From Actinomycetes bacterium (GTDB taxonomy: Bacteria; Actinomycetota; Actinomycetes; Mycobacteriales; Micromonosporaceae), in NCBI GenBank assembly GCA_021793335.1, contig JAJYSW010000194.1, forward strand, positions 1 through 6,386: DNA of 6,386 bases. Direction: 5' to 3'. Made by a program: the position numbers and the translations under genes. Under the pieces are notes generated by a model, which searched no databases, was not told the origin of the DNA, and worked only from the letters and a program-made list of their open reading frames with translations. This document shows, piece by piece, positions 5,121-6,386 of the stretch (positions are counted from its first letter, which is position 1; every line of letters starts with the position of its first letter).

Positions 5121-6386
5121 ATGGCGATCGTCTACGGCGGCGATTACAACCCCGAGCAATGGCCGCGCGAGGTCTGGGACGAGGACGTGCGCCTGATGCG
5201 CGAGGCCGGCGTCAACCGCGTCAGCGTCGGCATCTTCTCTTGGGCCAAGCTCGAACCCGAAGAAGGGCGCTTCGAATTCGACTGGTTCGACGAACTGCTC
5301 GATCTGCTCCACGCGGGAGGCATCGAAGTCTGCCTGGCCACGCCGACCGCCTCCCCGCCGCCGTGGTTCGCCGCCGCCTACCCCGAGGCGCTCCCGGTCG
5401 ATGCCGAGGGCCGCCGCCTCACCCACGGCTCCCGCCAGGGCTTCGACCCCTCCTCGGACGTCTACCTCGCCAAGGCCCTGCGCATCGCCGAGCAGGTGGC
5501 CCGCCGCTACCACGACCACCCCGCCGTGAAGCTGTGGCACGTCCACAACGAGTACGGGTGCCACAACGCCCGATCCCACTCCCCGGCGGCCACCGCCAAG
5601 TTCCGCGCCTGGCTGCGCGAGCGCTACGGCGATCTCGACGGCCTCAACGCCGCCTGGGGCACCGCGTTCTGGTCGCAGGCGTACTCCTCTTGGGATCAGA
5701 TCTTCACGCCCCTGCCGACGCCGACGATCCCCAACCCCGCTCATGTCCTGGACTTCAAGCGCTTCTCGTCCTGGCAGCTGGTGCAGCTCTACGAGGCGGA
5801 GGTCCGGTTGCTGCGCTCGATCGACCCGGACAAGCCGATGACGACGAACTTCATGACCGGCGCGCACCCCGATATCGACCTGTGGGAGTTCGCCGAAGCC
5901 GTCGACGTCGTCTCCAACGACCACTATCTCGAAGGCCCCGAGCCGCACATCAGTCTCGGCTTCGCCGCCGATTTCTCCCGCTCCCTCGGCGGCGGCGCTC
6001 CGTGGATTCTCATGGAGCACTCCACTTCCGCGGTCAACTGGCAGGGCCGCAACCGGGCCAAGGCGCCCCGCGAGATGCTCCGCAACTCCATGGCGCACCT
6101 CGCGCGCGGCGCGGACGCCGTCATGTTCTTCCAGTGGCGCGCCTCCAAGCAGGGCGCCGAGAAGTGGCATTCGGGCATGGTCCCTCACGCGGGCACCGAT
6201 TCCAAGATCTGGCGCGAGGTCTGCGAACTGGGTGCCCGTCTCGGCGAACTCGCCGATCTCGAAGGCTCCCGCGTCCACGCCGATGCGGCGATCCTGTGGG
6301 ATTACCAGAACCTGTGGGCCCAAGAGCACGAGGCGAAGCCGACCTCTGAACTCGACGTCATGCAGATCAGGAACGAGTATTACGGC
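5121..6386 (+). CDS. Beta-galactosidase, glycoside hydrolase family 42 (3' end beyond window)
   Basis: The first 422 residues of a retaining beta-galactosidase are visible, out of roughly 650-700 usual for GH42. It hydrolyses terminal beta-galactosides such as lactose, plant or arabinogalactan oligosaccharides. The N-terminal 'YGGDYNPEQWP' (5-15) opens the TIM barrel. The acid/base glutamate is E144 in 'HVHNEYGCH' (after N143), and the nucleophile is E299 in 'ILMEHSTSAVNW'. 'FFQWRASKQGAEKWHSGMVPH' (about 336-356) is also family-typical. I do not see the cluster of cysteines that binds zinc in some Thermus GH42 enzymes; only C147 lies in that region. There is no signal peptide, so the enzyme is probably cytoplasmic and acts on imported oligosaccharides. 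The promoter and operator just upstream suggest LacI-type control. The barrel continues past the visible part and the trimerisation and C-terminal beta domains lie outside. The reading frame is open to the window edge with no frameshift. Confidence 0.96.
   Translation, partial: MAIVYGGDYNPEQWPREVWDEDVRLMREAGVNRVSVGIFSWAKLEPEEGRFEFDWFDELLDLLHAGGIEVCLATPTASPPPWFAAAYPEALPVDAEGRRLTHGSRQGFDPSSDVYLAKALRIAEQVARRYHDHPAVKLWHVHNEYGCHNARSHSPAATAKFRAWLRERYGDLDGLNAAWGTAFWSQAYSSWDQIFTPLPTPTIPNPAHVLDFKRFSSWQLVQLYEAEVRLLRSIDPDKPMTTNFMTGAHPDIDLWEFAEAVDVVSNDHYLEGPEPHISLGFAADFSRSLGGGAPWILMEHSTSAVNWQGRNRAKAPREMLRNSMAHLARGADAVMFFQWRASKQGAEKWHSGMVPHAGTDSKIWREVCELGARLGELADLEGSRVHADAAILWDYQNLWAQEHEAKPTSELDVMQIRNEYYG

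Noticed and set aside
5043..6329. Long open frame on the minus strand, 428 codons
   Set aside because: It is antisense to the GH42 gene, whose catalytic motifs are unmistakable. The translation is a G/V/A/R/E-rich shadow typical of high-GC coding DNA.

Overview
This is a GC-rich stretch of bacterial chromosome. Codons ending in G or C, GTG starts, and promoters that may give leaderless mRNAs all point to an actinobacterium (Actinomycetota). A Glycomyces- or Micromonospora-like lineage is possible, but the window cannot settle the genus. There is no rRNA, tRNA, CRISPR array or insertion sequence.

Left part (1-2675). A 5' segment without a supported gene (1-196) leads into a small membrane protein with a PH-like cytoplasmic tail (197-790, +). 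It converges on a PD-(D/E)XK/Rpn-like nuclease-family protein (856-1773, -), with a strong hairpin between the two stop codons. The nuclease-like protein carries a perfect 12-bp tandem repeat coding for EGRE units. It also has a well-placed internal Shine-Dalgarno and ATG that could yield its C-terminal domain as a separate 91-residue protein. Next comes a four-helix membrane protein with a SHOCT-like C-terminus (1878-2675, -).

Middle (2724-5008). purA (adenylosuccinate synthetase, 2772-4058, -) is followed by its own hairpin terminator. It is divergent from a diacylglycerol-kinase-like protein whose nucleotide-binding motifs look degenerate (4184-5008, +). The shared 125-bp intergenic region contains a short perfect palindrome.

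Right part (5009-6386). A GH42 beta-galactosidase begins at 5121 and runs off the window. Its promoter is readable, and a LacI-family-type operator fills the space between -35 and -10, which suggests sugar-inducible repression. The genes do not form one pathway: purA is housekeeping, the GH42 gene belongs to carbohydrate use, and the left part holds poorly known accessory or envelope proteins. The observations most worth following up are the possible gene-within-gene in the Rpn-like ORF and the operator embedded in the beta-galactosidase promoter.
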